Source: Pseudomonas cichorii (GTDB taxonomy: Bacteria > Pseudomonadota > Gammaproteobacteria > Pseudomonadales > Pseudomonadaceae). Taken from it: a DNA stretch of 64,000 nt. Below the pieces are notes generated by a model. It did not search any database, was not told the DNA's origin, and saw only the letters and a list, made by a program, of their open reading frames with translations. Location of the stretch: positions 1,664,001 through 1,728,000 of the forward strand of contig NZ_CP074349.1 of NCBI RefSeq assembly GCF_018343775.1, written 5' to 3'. Below are positions 45,519-55,258 of this stretch, in pieces. Position 1 is the stretch's first letter, and every line of letters begins with the position of its first letter. A program made the translations under genes and the position numbers.

Positions 45519-46724
45519 ATGGCTACTGCCGCTACTGAAAAACCATCTGCCAGCTCGCCCGAAGATGCAAATCCGGGCAAGCGCACATTCATGCTGTTGG
45601 TGCTCGCCCTGATCGTCATCCTTGGCGGTGCGGCGGTCTGGGCCTGGCATGAGTTTTATGGCCGCTGGAGCGAAAGTACCGATGACGCCTATGTGAATGG
45701 CAACGTCGTCGAAATCACCCCGCTGACTACCGGCACGGTCATCAGTATCGGTGCTGATGACGGTGATCTGGTGCGTGAAGGCCAGGTCCTGATCAAGTTC
45801 GACCCCAGCGACGCTGAAGTCAGCCTGCAAAGCGCCGAGGCCAATCTGGCCAAGGTCGTGCGCCAGGTGCGCGGGCTTTACAGCAATGTCGATGGCATGA
45901 AGGCGCAACTGGCTGCGCAACGTGCCGAAGTGCAGAAGGCCCAGGACAACTACAACCGTCGCCGGAGCCTGGCGGCGAGCGGGGCGATTTCCCAGGAAGA
46001 GCTGTCCCACGCCAAGGATGACCTGACCAGCGCGCAAAGTTCGTTGAGCAATGTTCAGCAGCAACTGGCCAGCAGCGTTGCGCTGGTGGATGACACCGTC
46101 GTTTCTTCTCACCCCGACGTGAAAGCTGCCGCTGCGCAACTGCGTCAGGCGTATCTGGCCGATGCCCGCACGACGGTTGTGTCGCCGGTGACCGGTTATG
46201 TGGCCAAGCGTACCGTGCAACTGGGCCAGCGGATTCAGCCGGGCACTGCAACCATGGCGGTGATTCCGCTGGATCAGCTGTGGATCGACGCGAATTTCAA
46301 AGAGACGCAACTGGGCAATATGCGCATTGGCCAGCCGGTGGAGATCACCTCGGACCTGTACGGCAGCCATGTGAAATACAGCGGCACCATCGACAGCCTG
46401 GGTGCAGGGACCGGGAGTGCCTTCGCTCTGCTGCCAGCCCAGAACGCCACCGGCAACTGGATCAAGATCGTCCAGCGCGTGCCGGTGCGGATTCACATCA
46501 ACCCCGATGAGCTGGCGAACAACCCGCTGCGGATCGGCCTGTCCACTACGGTTGATGTCAATCTGCATGACCAGAGTGGTCCGGTACTGGCTCAGCAACC
46601 GCCGAAAAAGGCGAGCTTCAGCACCAACATCTATGCCGAGCAACTGGCCGATGCCGACGCCATGATCGCGCGCCTGATCCATGACAACAGCGCCGCCAAC
46701 AGCAAAGCCACTGCGCAGCGCTGA
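45519..46724 (+). CDS. HlyD/EmrA-type membrane fusion protein of an efflux pump
   Basis: A 401-residue periplasmic adaptor. One N-terminal transmembrane helix (about residues 28-48, MLLVLALIVILGGAAVWAW) is followed by the first half of a lipoyl domain (DDAYVNGNVVEITPLTTGTV), a helical hairpin (ALAASGAISQEELSHAKDDL) and the second lipoyl half with TTVVSPVTGYVAKRTVQLGQ, then a beta-barrel domain. It links the inner-membrane transporter encoded next to an outer-membrane channel; no outer-membrane factor gene is in the window. Confidence 0.93.
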   Translation: MATAATEKPSASSPEDANPGKRTFMLLVLALIVILGGAAVWAWHEFYGRWSESTDDAYVNGNVVEITPLTTGTVISIGADDGDLVREGQVLIKFDPSDAEVSLQSAEANLAKVVRQVRGLYSNVDGMKAQLAAQRAEVQKAQDNYNRRRSLAASGAISQEELSHAKDDLTSAQSSLSNVQQQLASSVALVDDTVVSSHPDVKAAAAQLRQAYLADARTTVVSPVTGYVAKRTVQLGQRIQPGTATMAVIPLDQLWIDANFKETQLGNMRIGQPVEITSDLYGSHVKYSGTIDSLGAGTGSAFALLPAQNATGNWIKIVQRVPVRIHINPDELANNPLRIGLSTTVDVNLHDQSGPVLAQQPPKKASFSTNIYAEQLADADAMIARLIHDNSAANSKATAQR

Positions 46725-46787
46725 TCCGCCAATCCGCACGCCCCGTCCTTCAGGTCGGGGCAGCATTTCAGTTTCAAGGGATTTGCG

Positions 46788-48317
46788 ATGAGTAACAACG
46801 CCCCGGCCTCATTTACGCCGCCCAGCCTGTTGATGTGCACCATCGGCCTGTCCCTGGCGACCTTCATGCAGGTCCTCGATACCACCATTGCCAACGTTGC
46901 CTTGCCGACCATTTCCGGGAATCTGGGCGTGAGTTCGGAGCAGGGCACCTGGGTCATCACGTCGTTTGCCGTCAGCAACGCGATTGCCTTGCCACTGACT
47001 GGCTGGCTGAGCCGCCGTTTCGGTGAGGTCAAGCTGTTCCTGTGGGCGACCCTGCTGTTCGTGCTGGCTTCGTTTCTGTGCGGGATTTCCCAGTCGATGC
47101 CGGAGCTGGTGGGCTTCCGGGTTCTTCAAGGCGTGGTCGCCGGGCCCCTTTATCCCATGACCCAGACCCTGTTGATCGCGGTGTATCCGCCCGCTAAAAG
47201 GGGGATGGCGCTGGCGCTGCTGGCCATGGTTACGGTGGTTGCACCGATTGCCGGGCCGATTCTGGGCGGCTGGATCACCGACAGTTACAGCTGGCCGTGG
47301 ATTTTCTTCATCAACGTTCCCATCGGCCTGTTTGCGGTGTGGGTGGTGCGTACGCAAATGGCCAAGCGTCCGGTGAGCACCAGCCGTCAGCCCATGGATT
47401 ACGTCGGGCTGCTGACCCTGATCATTGGGGTTGGGGCATTGCAGATCGTCCTGGACAAGGGCAATGACATGGACTGGTTCGAGTCGAACTTCATTGTGAT
47501 CGGCTCGGTGATTTCCATTGTGGCGTTGTCGGTGTTCGTGATCTGGGAAATGACCGACAAGCATCCCATCGTCAATCTGCGGCTGTTTGCCTACCGCAAC
47601 TTCCGGATCGGTACTCTGGTGCTGGTCGGTGGTTACTCCGGCTTCTTCGGGATCAACCTGCTGCTGCCTCAATGGTTGCAGACCCAGATGGGCTACACCG
47701 CAACCTGGGCCGGACTGGCGGTGGCGCCTATCGGTATCCTGCCGGTGCTGATGTCGCCCTTCGTTGGTAAATATGCCCACAAGTTCGACCTGCGTCTGCT
47801 GGCCGGACTGGCATTTCTGGCTATGGGCCTGAGTTGCTTCATGCGGGCTGGGTTCACCAACGAGGTGGATTTCGAGCATGTGGCGCTGGTGCAGTTGTTC
47901 ATGGGGATCGGCGTGGCGCTGTTTTTCATGCCGACCTTGAGCATCCTGCTCTCGGACTTGCCACCTCAGCAGATCGCCGACGGTTCGGGTCTTGCGACAT
48001 TCCTCAGGACGCTGGGTGGCAGCTTTGCGGCATCCCTCACGACCTGGATATGGATTCGTCGCGCCGATCAGCATCATGCCTACCTGAGTGAAAACATCAG
48101 CACCTTCGACCCTGCTACCCGCGACGCACTCAACAGCCTGGGCGGCGCAAGCCCACAGGCTTATGCGCAACTGGAGCAGACCCTCAACAGCCAGGCTTAC
48201 ATGATGTCCACGGTGGATTACTTCTACATGCTGGGCTGGGTGTTTGCGGGGTTGATTCTGCTGGTCTGGCTGGCCAAACCGCCGTTTGCCGCCAAGGCCG
48301 CGCCGGGCGGTCATTAA
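46788..48317 (+). CDS. DHA2 family major facilitator drug exporter (EmrB-like)
   Basis: A 509-residue, 14-helix transporter. It has the DHA2 signature LDTTIANVALPTI in helix 1, GWLSRRFGEVKLF in the first cytoplasmic loop and the WRWIFFINVP-like segment (here WPWIFFINVPIGL) at helix 6. It uses the proton gradient to expel toxic compounds and works with the preceding adaptor. A GC-rich hairpin lies in the 63-base gap before it (46740-46761). It is the end of the operon. Confidence 0.94.
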   Translation: MSNNAPASFTPPSLLMCTIGLSLATFMQVLDTTIANVALPTISGNLGVSSEQGTWVITSFAVSNAIALPLTGWLSRRFGEVKLFLWATLLFVLASFLCGISQSMPELVGFRVLQGVVAGPLYPMTQTLLIAVYPPAKRGMALALLAMVTVVAPIAGPILGGWITDSYSWPWIFFINVPIGLFAVWVVRTQMAKRPVSTSRQPMDYVGLLTLIIGVGALQIVLDKGNDMDWFESNFIVIGSVISIVALSVFVIWEMTDKHPIVNLRLFAYRNFRIGTLVLVGGYSGFFGINLLLPQWLQTQMGYTATWAGLAVAPIGILPVLMSPFVGKYAHKFDLRLLAGLAFLAMGLSCFMRAGFTNEVDFEHVALVQLFMGIGVALFFMPTLSILLSDLPPQQIADGSGLATFLRTLGGSFAASLTTWIWIRRADQHHAYLSENISTFDPATRDALNSLGGASPQAYAQLEQTLNSQAYMMSTVDYFYMLGWVFAGLILLVWLAKPPFAAKAAPGGH

Positions 48318-48330
48318 ATAGCTTGGTCGG

Positions 48331-48366
48331 ACTGCCCCCCAAGGGTTGGATAAGTCTGGGGGCAGT
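48331..48366 (+). terminator. Possible terminator hairpin after emrB-like gene
   Basis: ACTGCCCCC (48331-48339) pairs perfectly with GGGGGCAGT (48358-48366). No T-run follows, so it may be a transcript-stabilising hairpin rather than a true terminator. It is 13 bases past the stop. Confidence 0.45.
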
Positions 48367-48374
48367 TCAGTCTA

Positions 48375-48462
48375 TGGGAGCGACCTTGGTCGCGAAGAGG
48401 GTCTGGAGGGTGATGAGTTTCTTTCTCATTTCCCGGCCCCGTCGCGAGCAAGCTCCCTCCCA
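48375..48462. repeat. REPIN-like inverted pair
   Basis: TGGGAGCGACCTTGGTCGCG at about 48375-48394 faces an inverted relative ending in GCTCCCTCCCA at 48462, about 75-80% matched, around a 46-base spacer. It lies at the convergent end of the efflux operon and lpxH. Confidence 0.7.
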
Positions 48463-48472
48463 CTGAGCAGAT

Positions 48473-49219
48473 TCAGTTCAGCAGTGTCATCTGCTCAGGC
48501 GGGAAGTCGAAGGCGTTCAGGGAGAAGCCCTGTTCGTCCACCTGCAAGGCCCAGCCTTGACGGTCCCAGTCGCCCAACACGATGCGTTGTGCGGTCTGGT
48601 CGCCGATCTGCAACTTATGAATGGCCGGGCGATGGGTGTGTCCGTGAATCAGTGTGCGGACGCCATATTGCTCCATCACCTGGGGAATGAACTCGGGTGT
48701 GACATCGACGATGTCATTGGCTTTCATGCGGGTTTTCACACGGCTTTCATTGCGCAGCTTACGCGCCAGCTTGTGCCGGGTATTCAAAGGGAGATGCCGC
48801 AATATCCACAAGGTCAGCGGGTTGCGCAGGTAACGGCGCATCCGTATGTAGCCTTCGTCGCGTGTACACAGGCTGTCGCCGTGCATCAACAGTACCGGCT
48901 CACCGTTTAGCGCAACCACGCTCGGGTCGTTCAGGAAGGTGCAGCCAGCCGCCTTGCAGAACGCCTTGCCGATCATGAAATCCCGGTTGCCGTGCATCAG
49001 GAAAATCTGAGTGCCACTGTCGCTCAGTTCGCGCAGGGCCTGGCAGATCGAACTCTGGAACGGCGACATGGCGTCGTCGCCGACCCAGACCTCGAAGAAG
49101 TCCCCGAGGATATACAGCGCCTTGGCCTGGCGAGCCCGGCCAGAGAGTAGATCCAGAAACGCCCGGGTAATATCCGGGCGCTTTTCCTCAAGATGCAGGT
49201 CGGAGATCAGCAGTATCAC
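48473..49219 (-). CDS. lpxH: UDP-2,3-diacylglucosamine diphosphatase
   Basis: A 248-residue metallophosphoesterase that hydrolyses UDP-2,3-diacylglucosamine to lipid X in lipid A synthesis. The metal motifs are SDLHL (residues 6-10), [17 protein letters not shown] and HGHTHRP. The start is GTG at 49219, and its first bases overlap the ppiB stop (GTGA), so the two genes form an operon with ppiB first. Confidence 0.95.
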   Translation of the reverse strand: MILLISDLHLEEKRPDITRAFLDLLSGRARQAKALYILGDFFEVWVGDDAMSPFQSSICQALRELSDSGTQIFLMHGNRDFMIGKAFCKAAGCTFLNDPSVVALNGEPVLLMHGDSLCTRDEGYIRMRRYLRNPLTLWILRHLPLNTRHKLARKLRNESRVKTRMKANDIVDVTPEFIPQVMEQYGVRTLIHGHTHRPAIHKLQIGDQTAQRIVLGDWDRQGWALQVDEQGFSLNAFDFPPEQMTLLN

Positions 49220-49719
49220 TCAACGATCTCTGCTTTCTCGATGATGACGTCTTCGGACGGTACGTCCTGGTGGCCGGATTTGCTGGTGGTTGAAACGCCT
49301 TTGATCTTGTCGACCACTTCGCTGCCTTCGATCACTTCACCGAACACGGCATAGCCCCAGCCTTGAACGGTCGGTGCGCTGTGGTTCAGGAAGCTGTTGT
49401 CAGCCACGTTGATGAAGAACTGGGCGGATGCCGAATGCGGCTCCATGGTACGGGCCATGGCAACGCTGTACTTCTTGTTCGGCAGGCCGTTGTTGGCTTC
49501 GTTCTGAATGCTTGGGCGCTTGTCTTTCTTCTCTTTCATGCCCGGCTCGAAACCGCCGCCCTGGATCATGAAGTTAGGGATGACACGGTGAAAGATGGTG
49601 TTGCTGTAATGGCCAGCGTTAACGTATTCGATAAAGTTGGCAACGGTGAGCGGAGCCTTCTCTGCGTTCAGTTGCAGAACGATATCGCCGTGGTTGGTGG
49701 TCAATTTTACTTTGGACAT
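49216..49719 (-). CDS. ppiB: Peptidyl-prolyl cis-trans isomerase B (cyclophilin)
   Basis: A 167-residue cytoplasmic cyclophilin, without a signal peptide. Conserved segments are [25 protein letters not shown], and the C-terminal [11 protein letters not shown]. The ATG at 49719 starts [14 protein letters not shown]; seven more codons are open upstream but not conserved. It overlaps lpxH and diverges from glnS across about 208 bases. Confidence 0.95.
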   Translation of the reverse strand: MSKVKLTTNHGDIVLQLNAEKAPLTVANFIEYVNAGHYSNTIFHRVIPNFMIQGGGFEPGMKEKKDKRPSIQNEANNGLPNKKYSVAMARTMEPHSASAQFFINVADNSFLNHSAPTVQGWGYAVFGEVIEGSEVVDKIKGVSTTSKSGHQDVPSEDVIIEKAEIVE

Positions 49720-49927
49720 GCTTACTCGCTCTCTTGGCATTCGTGAATGGGCGCGGTATTACCCTGACGTGCAGTTTACAGGGGTGGTTACATATTTCAG
49801 GTATTTTGCTGCTTTTATCACCCTCAAATGCGCACTCTGTTGTCAGGGGCTTGACAGCTTCGGCTATGATAAGCGCTTTGATTTAGTCGGCCTACCCTGG
49901 CCGCGCACTTGTATGTCCAAGGATCCT

Positions 49928-51622
49928 ATGAGCAAGCCCACTCCAGAACCCGCTGCGAATTCAAAGGCAGGCCCTGTCGTCCCTACCAATTTCCTGCGTC
50001 CGATCGTGCAGGCAGACCTGGATTCAGGCAAGCACACCCAAATCGTGACCCGCTTTCCGCCGGAGCCCAACGGCTATCTGCATATTGGTCATGCCAAGTC
50101 GATCTGTGTGAACTTTGGTCTGGCCAATGAATTCGGTGGCGCGACGCACCTGCGTTTCGACGACACCAACCCGGCCAAGGAAGACCAGGAATACATCGAC
50201 GCCATCATGAGTGACGTCAAGTGGCTGGGCTTCGAGTGGGCGGGCGAAGTGCGCTATGCCTCGCAGTATTTTGACCAGTTGCACGACTGGGCTGTAGAGC
50301 TGATCAAGTCGGGCAAGGCCTACGTCGACGACCTGACCCCCGAGCAGGCCCGCGAGTACCGTGGCAGCCTGACCGAGCCGGGCAAGAACAGCCCGTTCCG
50401 TGAGCGCAGCGTCGAGGAAAACCTGGACCTGTTCGCCCGCATGAAAGCCGGTGAGTTCGAGGACGGCGCCCGCGTACTGCGCGCCAAGATCGACATGGCT
50501 TCGCCGAACATGAACCTGCGCGACCCGATCCTGTACCGCATCCGTCATGCTCATCACCACCAGACTGGCGACAAGTGGTGCATCTACCCCAACTATGACT
50601 TCACCCACGGTCAGTCCGATGCCATCGAAGGCATTACCCATTCGATCTGCACCCTGGAATTCGAAGGCCACCGTCCGCTGTATGACTGGTTCCTGGACAA
50701 CCTGCCGGTGCCGTGCAAGCCACGTCAGTACGAATTTTCGCGTCTGAACCTGAGCTACACCGTCACCAGCAAGCGCAAGCTCAAGCAACTGGTCGATGAA
50801 AAGCACGTCAGTGGCTGGGACGACCCGCGCATGTCCACCCTGTCGGGCTTCCGTCGTCGTGGCTACACGCCGGCGTCGATCCGCAATTTCTGCGAAATGG
50901 TCGGCACCAACCGTTCCGACGGCGTAGTGGACTTCGCGATGCTCGAATTCAGCATCCGTGACGATCTGGACCGCAACGCGCCACGCGCCATGTGCGTGCT
51001 GCGCCCGTTGAAAGTCGTGATCACCAACTATCCGGAAGGTCAGGTCGAGAAGCTTGAACTGCCACGTCACCCCAAGGAAGACCTGGGCGTGCGTGAGCTG
51101 CCATTCGCTCGCGAGATCTACATCGATCGCGACGATTACATGGAAGAGCCGCCAAAAGGCTATAAGCGCCTGGAGCCAGCCGGTGAAGTGCGCCTGCGCG
51201 GCAGCTATGTGATCCGTGCCGACGAAGCCATCAAGGATGCCGACGGTAATATCGTCGAGCTGCGTTGCTCCTACGACCCTGACACCCTGGGCAAGAACCC
51301 TGAAGGCCGCAAGGTCAAGGGCGTGATTCACTGGGTACCGGCGGACGCGAGCGTCGAGTGTGAAGTTCGCCTGTACGACCGCCTGTTCCGCTCCCCGACG
51401 CCGGACAAGGCTGAAGATGGCGCAACCTTCCTGGAAAACATCAATCCAGACTCCCTGCAAGTGCTGACCGGTTGTCGTGCTGAACCTTCATTGGGGCAAG
51501 CGCAACCGGAAGACCGTTTCCAGTTTGAACGCGAAGGTTATTTCTGCGCGGACATCAAGGACTCGAAACCAGGTCGTCCGGTATTCAACCGCACAGTGAC
51601 ATTGCGGGATTCCTGGAGCTGA
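49928..51622 (+). CDS. glnS: Glutaminyl-tRNA synthetase
   Basis: A 564-residue class I synthetase. It has the HIGH motif in [28 protein letters not shown] for tRNA and substrate contact, the KMSKS-type loop VTSKRKL, and the C-terminal anticodon-binding beta-barrels. It charges tRNA-Gln in the cytoplasm. The ATG at 49928 has AAGGA 7 bases upstream and matches the usual MSKP start; another ATG at 49913 is in frame. The gene is followed after 10 bases by cysS, suggesting cotranscription. Confidence 0.97.
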   Translation: MSKPTPEPAANSKAGPVVPTNFLRPIVQADLDSGKHTQIVTRFPPEPNGYLHIGHAKSICVNFGLANEFGGATHLRFDDTNPAKEDQEYIDAIMSDVKWLGFEWAGEVRYASQYFDQLHDWAVELIKSGKAYVDDLTPEQAREYRGSLTEPGKNSPFRERSVEENLDLFARMKAGEFEDGARVLRAKIDMASPNMNLRDPILYRIRHAHHHQTGDKWCIYPNYDFTHGQSDAIEGITHSICTLEFEGHRPLYDWFLDNLPVPCKPRQYEFSRLNLSYTVTSKRKLKQLVDEKHVSGWDDPRMSTLSGFRRRGYTPASIRNFCEMVGTNRSDGVVDFAMLEFSIRDDLDRNAPRAMCVLRPLKVVITNYPEGQVEKLELPRHPKEDLGVRELPFAREIYIDRDDYMEEPPKGYKRLEPAGEVRLRGSYVIRADEAIKDADGNIVELRCSYDPDTLGKNPEGRKVKGVIHWVPADASVECEVRLYDRLFRSPTPDKAEDGATFLENINPDSLQVLTGCRAEPSLGQAQPEDRFQFEREGYFCADIKDSKPGRPVFNRTVTLRDSWS

Positions 51623-51632
51623 GGTTAGGACA

Positions 51633-53015
51633 GTGCTTTCAATCTACAACACGCTCACCAAGAGCAAAGAAGTCTTCAAGCCGCTGGATGGCAACAAGGT
51701 GCGGATGTACGTCTGCGGGATGACCGTGTACGACTTCTGCCATCTTGGCCACGGGCGCAGCATGGTGGCTTTCGATCTGGTCACCCGCTGGTTGCGATTC
51801 AGCGGCTACGATCTGACCTATGTGCGCAACATCACCGATATCGATGACAAGATCATCAATCGTGCCCGTGACAACGGAGAATCGTTCGACGCGCTGACGG
51901 CGCGCATGATCGACGCCATGCACGAGGATGAAGCGCGTCTGAACATCCTCAAGCCGGACATGGAGCCGCGTGCCACCGATCATATCGACGGCATGCACGC
52001 CATGATCCAGACCTTGATCGACAAGGGGTATGCCTACGCTCCAGGCAATGGCGACGTTTATTACCGCGTCGGCAAGTTTCTGGGCTACGGCAAGCTGTCG
52101 CGCAAGAAGATCGAAGACCTGCGCATCGGTGCGCGTATCGAAGTTGACGAGTCCAAGGACGATCCGCTGGACTTCGTGCTCTGGAAAGGCGTCAAGCCGG
52201 GCGAGCCTAGCTGGGAATCGCCATGGGGACCTGGGCGTCCGGGCTGGCATATCGAATGCTCGGTAATGTCCACCTGCTGCCTGGGTGAGACGTTTGATAT
52301 TCATGGTGGCGGCAGCGACCTGGAATTTCCGCACCATGAAAACGAAATCGCCCAGAGCGAGGCAGCGACTGGCAAGACTTACGCCAATGCCTGGATGCAC
52401 TGCGGCATGATTCGCATCAATGGCGAGAAGATGTCGAAGTCCTTGAACAACTTCTTCACCATTCGCGACGTGCTGGATAAATACCATCCGGAAGTGGTGC
52501 GTTACCTGCTGGTATCGAGCCACTATCGCAGCGCGATCAACTACTCCGAAGACAGCCTGAAAGAGTCCAAGAGTGCGCTGGAGCGTTTCTATCACGCGCT
52601 CAAGGGCTTGCCGGTGGCTGAGCCTGCGGGTGGCGAGGCGTTCGTCGAGCGTTTCACTGCGGCCATGAACGACGACTTCGGTACGCCTGAAGCCTGCGCC
52701 GTGCTGTTCGAGATGGTGCGCGAGATCAACCGTCTTCGTGACAGCGATCAGGCCGCGGCGGCTGGTCTGGCGGCACGTCTCAAGCAACTGGCCAGTGTGC
52801 TGGGTGTGTTGCAGCTCGAAGCGGACGATTTCCTGCGCGCCGGTGCCGAAGGGCGTGTCGATGCGGCTGAAGTCGAAGCGCTGATCCAGGCGCGCCTGGA
52901 TGCGCGCACTGCCAAGAACTGGGCCGAGTCCGACCGAATTCGCGACCAGCTCACCGCCATGGGCGTTGTGCTGGAAGACGGTAAAGGCGCAACGACCTGG
53001 CGTCTGGCTGACTGA
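51633..53015 (+). CDS. cysS: Cysteinyl-tRNA synthetase
   Basis: A 460-residue class I synthetase. [16 protein letters not shown] has the HIGH-type motif and the first zinc cysteine, WHIECSVMS the second, [20 protein letters not shown] the histidine ligands and [11 protein letters not shown] the KMSKS loop. The start is GTG at 51633 with AGGTTAGGA upstream. It charges tRNA-Cys. A REP hairpin lies after the stop. Confidence 0.97.
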   Translation: MLSIYNTLTKSKEVFKPLDGNKVRMYVCGMTVYDFCHLGHGRSMVAFDLVTRWLRFSGYDLTYVRNITDIDDKIINRARDNGESFDALTARMIDAMHEDEARLNILKPDMEPRATDHIDGMHAMIQTLIDKGYAYAPGNGDVYYRVGKFLGYGKLSRKKIEDLRIGARIEVDESKDDPLDFVLWKGVKPGEPSWESPWGPGRPGWHIECSVMSTCCLGETFDIHGGGSDLEFPHHENEIAQSEAATGKTYANAWMHCGMIRINGEKMSKSLNNFFTIRDVLDKYHPEVVRYLLVSSHYRSAINYSEDSLKESKSALERFYHALKGLPVAEPAGGEAFVERFTAAMNDDFGTPEACAVLFEMVREINRLRDSDQAAAAGLAARLKQLASVLGVLQLEADDFLRAGAEGRVDAAEVEALIQARLDARTAKNWAESDRIRDQLTAMGVVLEDGKGATTWRLAD

Positions 53016-53057
53016 CCTGTTTGTTCTTTCGCGTGTTGCCGAATTCAGTTCGGTCTC

Positions 53058-53085
53058 TGTGGGAGGCAGCTTGCTGCCTCCCACA
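53058..53085. repeat. Perfect extragenic palindrome (REP-like) after cysS
   Basis: TGTGGGAGGCAGC and its exact complement are separated by TT. It lies in the short gap between convergent cysS and the sigma-54 activator gene. The core GGGAGGCAGCTTGCTGCCTC is a REP variant and could end transcription from both sides. Confidence 0.7.
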
Positions 53086-53105
53086 TGATGAACTGCGATG
53101 CAAAT

Positions 53106-54965
53106 TCACTGACGAACCTCCCGCAACCGCTTGTAAAGCGTATTGCGACTAACCCCCAACCGCTTGGCCAGCTGTGAAATATTGCCTCCGGCTGCCTGCA
53201 ACAGGTGGTTCAGGTCTTCGGCACACGGAAAACTCCCCTTTAGCTGCAAGACCGCCACAGGCTCGTCTCTGTCCTCATCCAGCTGTGCATCCAGAAAGAA
53301 ATCTTCCGGCAAATGTTCGAAGGTGATTTTCTGCTCGTCTGCCAACGCCAAGGCCACCTGAATCACGCTATTGAGCTGGCGAAGATTGCCTGGCCACGGA
53401 TGATGCTCGAACAGGTCAAGCACCTCGCTGGAAAACCCTGCCTGCTGCTGAGGTTCGCGATGCCGCTCCCAGATGCGCTGCACCAGTGCCTGTTTGTCGG
53501 TGCGTTCGCGCAGTGGCGGCAACTCGATATTCAGCCCGCTGATCCGGTAATACAGGTCCTGACGGAAATGCCCTGTTTGTACCCGTTCGCGCAGGCTGTG
53601 GTTGGTGGCCGAGATCAGGCGGATATCTACCGGATACAGCTCGCTGCTGCCCAGTGGCTGGACACATCGTTCCTGCAACACTCGCAACAGACGCGCTTGC
53701 ACTGCCATCGGCATGTCGCCGATTTCGTCGAGAAACAGTGTGCCTTTATCGGCCTTGCGGATCAGACCGATGCTGCCTTTCTGATGGGCGCCGGTGAAAG
53801 CCCCTTTGGTGTAACCAAACAGTTCCGACTCCACCAGTTCGGCCGGAATCGCCGCGCAGTTGACGGCAATCATGGGCTGGCTGGCGCGAGAGCTGGCCAG
53901 ATGCAGGGCTTTGACGAACACTTCCTTGCCGACCCCGGTTTCGCCGTGGATCAGCAGCGGGATGTCTTTTTCCAGCAGCCGTTGAGCCTGGCGAACCGCT
54001 TTTTCGACTTTTGCATCGCCCAGATCAATGGCGTTCAGGTCGAGGGTTTGTTGTGGGGCGACCGGTTGCTCAGGCCGCACCGGCTGCAATAACTGGATCG
54101 GTTTGCGCCGTGGACGCTTGAGCAGGCACTGGAAGCGGTTATTGCCAAAGGCATGCAGCGCGAAAGGGCGTGCTTCGGTTTCGCCGAGCAGTTGCAGGAT
54201 CGGGCATTTGAACAGGTCCTCGATACTGACGCCGGTCAGCCGCACGCCCAGCAGGTTGTCGGCCCGCCGATTGGCGCAGAGGATTGTGCCGCTTTCGTCG
54301 AAAATCAGCAGGCCCGCCCATTGGCTGTCCAGATTGTTCAGGCCGGTATTGAAGGTCAGCTGGAAATGGCTGTCGCGAAACTGGTCGAGAATCAGCCGGT
54401 TTTCCACCGACTGGCTCATCATCTTCACCATGCCCAGCGTGTGAGAGGGCGGCAGGAAGCTGTCGCTGGAGACGTCCAGTATCGCAATCATGCGCCGCTC
54501 GGCATCGAATATCGGTGATGCGGAGCCCGTCATAAAGCGATTGGCTTTGAGAAAGTGCTCGTCCGGCTCGATATGCACTGCCTGTTCGCAGGCCAGCGCC
54601 GTACCAATGGCGTTGGTCCCCGCGCCGCGCTCGCTCCAGCTTGCCCCGGCCATGAAACCCTGGGTCTGCGAAGCATCGATGAAGCGCTGGGTGCCCCATG
54701 ACTTGAGCAACTGGCCGTGATTGTCGGCCAGCAGGATCAGACAGTTGGAGTTGCTGAGGATGTTTTCATAGACCGGCAGCACTTCCTGATGGGTGGTCTG
54801 CACCAGAGCGTTATGGCGTTCCAGCAGTTGTGAAACCTGCGCGCCCGGCAGCCCGCCGAACGAGGGGCGCGACTGATGACTGAGACCGAAGTCCCGACAG
54901 CGCGTCCATGAGTCCTGAATGATGATGTCGTGAGCAAGTGACGCACTGGAATTGGCCATGAACAT
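53106..54965 (-). CDS. Sigma-54-dependent activator (AcoR-like, GAF-AAA+-Fis)
   Basis: A 619-residue enhancer-binding protein. The N-terminal GAF-type sensor region contains GASWSERGAGTNAIG, as in AcoR. A PAS-like segment follows, then the AAA+ domain with Walker A GETGVGKE, the sigma-54 contact loop GAFTGAH, Walker B FLDEIGD and a C-terminal Fis-type helix-turn-helix (GNISQLAKRLGVSRNTLYKRL). ATG 54965 has AGGA before it; MANSSAS at 54959 is an alternative. It diverges from a six-gene ABC importer operon that has a sigma-54 promoter and a GTTCA repeat cluster, so it almost certainly activates that operon. The signal is unknown, perhaps a small polyol or ketol. Confidence 0.93.
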   Translation of the reverse strand: MFMANSSASLAHDIIIQDSWTRCRDFGLSHQSRPSFGGLPGAQVSQLLERHNALVQTTHQEVLPVYENILSNSNCLILLADNHGQLLKSWGTQRFIDASQTQGFMAGASWSERGAGTNAIGTALACEQAVHIEPDEHFLKANRFMTGSASPIFDAERRMIAILDVSSDSFLPPSHTLGMVKMMSQSVENRLILDQFRDSHFQLTFNTGLNNLDSQWAGLLIFDESGTILCANRRADNLLGVRLTGVSIEDLFKCPILQLLGETEARPFALHAFGNNRFQCLLKRPRRKPIQLLQPVRPEQPVAPQQTLDLNAIDLGDAKVEKAVRQAQRLLEKDIPLLIHGETGVGKEVFVKALHLASSRASQPMIAVNCAAIPAELVESELFGYTKGAFTGAHQKGSIGLIRKADKGTLFLDEIGDMPMAVQARLLRVLQERCVQPLGSSELYPVDIRLISATNHSLRERVQTGHFRQDLYYRISGLNIELPPLRERTDKQALVQRIWERHREPQQQAGFSSEVLDLFEHHPWPGNLRQLNSVIQVALALADEQKITFEHLPEDFFLDAQLDEDRDEPVAVLQLKGSFPCAEDLNHLLQAAGGNISQLAKRLGVSRNTLYKRLREVRQ

Positions 54966-55028
54966 GGATCCTGCGAGTGCCTTGTTGTTTTTGTTTTAGG
55001 TCTTGCATGGAGCGTCCGTGCCCGAAGC

Positions 55029-55111
55029 GTTCATCCAGTGTCGTTCACTGCTGTTCAAAGTCAATGTTCAATGTGTTCAGGTGTTCAGCTTTTTTTGTTC
55101 ACTTTTGTTCA
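55029..55111 (+). promoter_or_regulatory. Cluster of eight GTTCA direct repeats, probable activator binding array
   Basis: GTTCA occurs in the same orientation starting at 55029, 55043, 55053, 55066, 55075, 55083, 55097 and 55107. The spacing 14 then 10 bases occurs twice (first three and last three copies). The array ends about 75 bases upstream of the sigma-54 -24 element, the usual distance for an enhancer. It lies between the divergent activator gene and the importer operon. Confidence 0.6.
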
Positions 55112-55185
55112 GCTCTGAAGGTGCGTTTCCGGTGTGATGAATGCCGGACGCTCTAACTCGGGCCTTTGAGGAAAATGCAGCGATC

Positions 55186-55200
55186 TGGCACGAATGTCGC
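55186..55200 (+). promoter_or_regulatory. Sigma-54 (-24/-12) promoter of the ABC importer operon
   Basis: TGGCACGAATGTCGC matches TGGCACG-N4-TTGC at all positions but one (T to C), with correct GG-to-GC spacing. Transcription should start near 55212, giving a leader of about 47 bases before the first ATPase gene at 55259. Confidence 0.87.
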
Positions 55201-55258
55201 TCTATGTAACCTGTATTGAGCTGCACCCCCGACAAGAAAAAATAACAAAGGGCACGCC

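Noticed and set aside
46809..48314. Open frames of about 480-500 codons opposite the emrB-like, glnS and cysS genes
   Set aside because: All lie fully inside well-supported genes and give low-complexity His/Gln/Arg-rich products typical of antisense reading.
55029..55111. GTTCA cluster as a CRISPR array
   Set aside because: The unit is only 5-6 bases with 8-14-base spacing, far too short for a CRISPR repeat and spacer. No cas gene is in the window.
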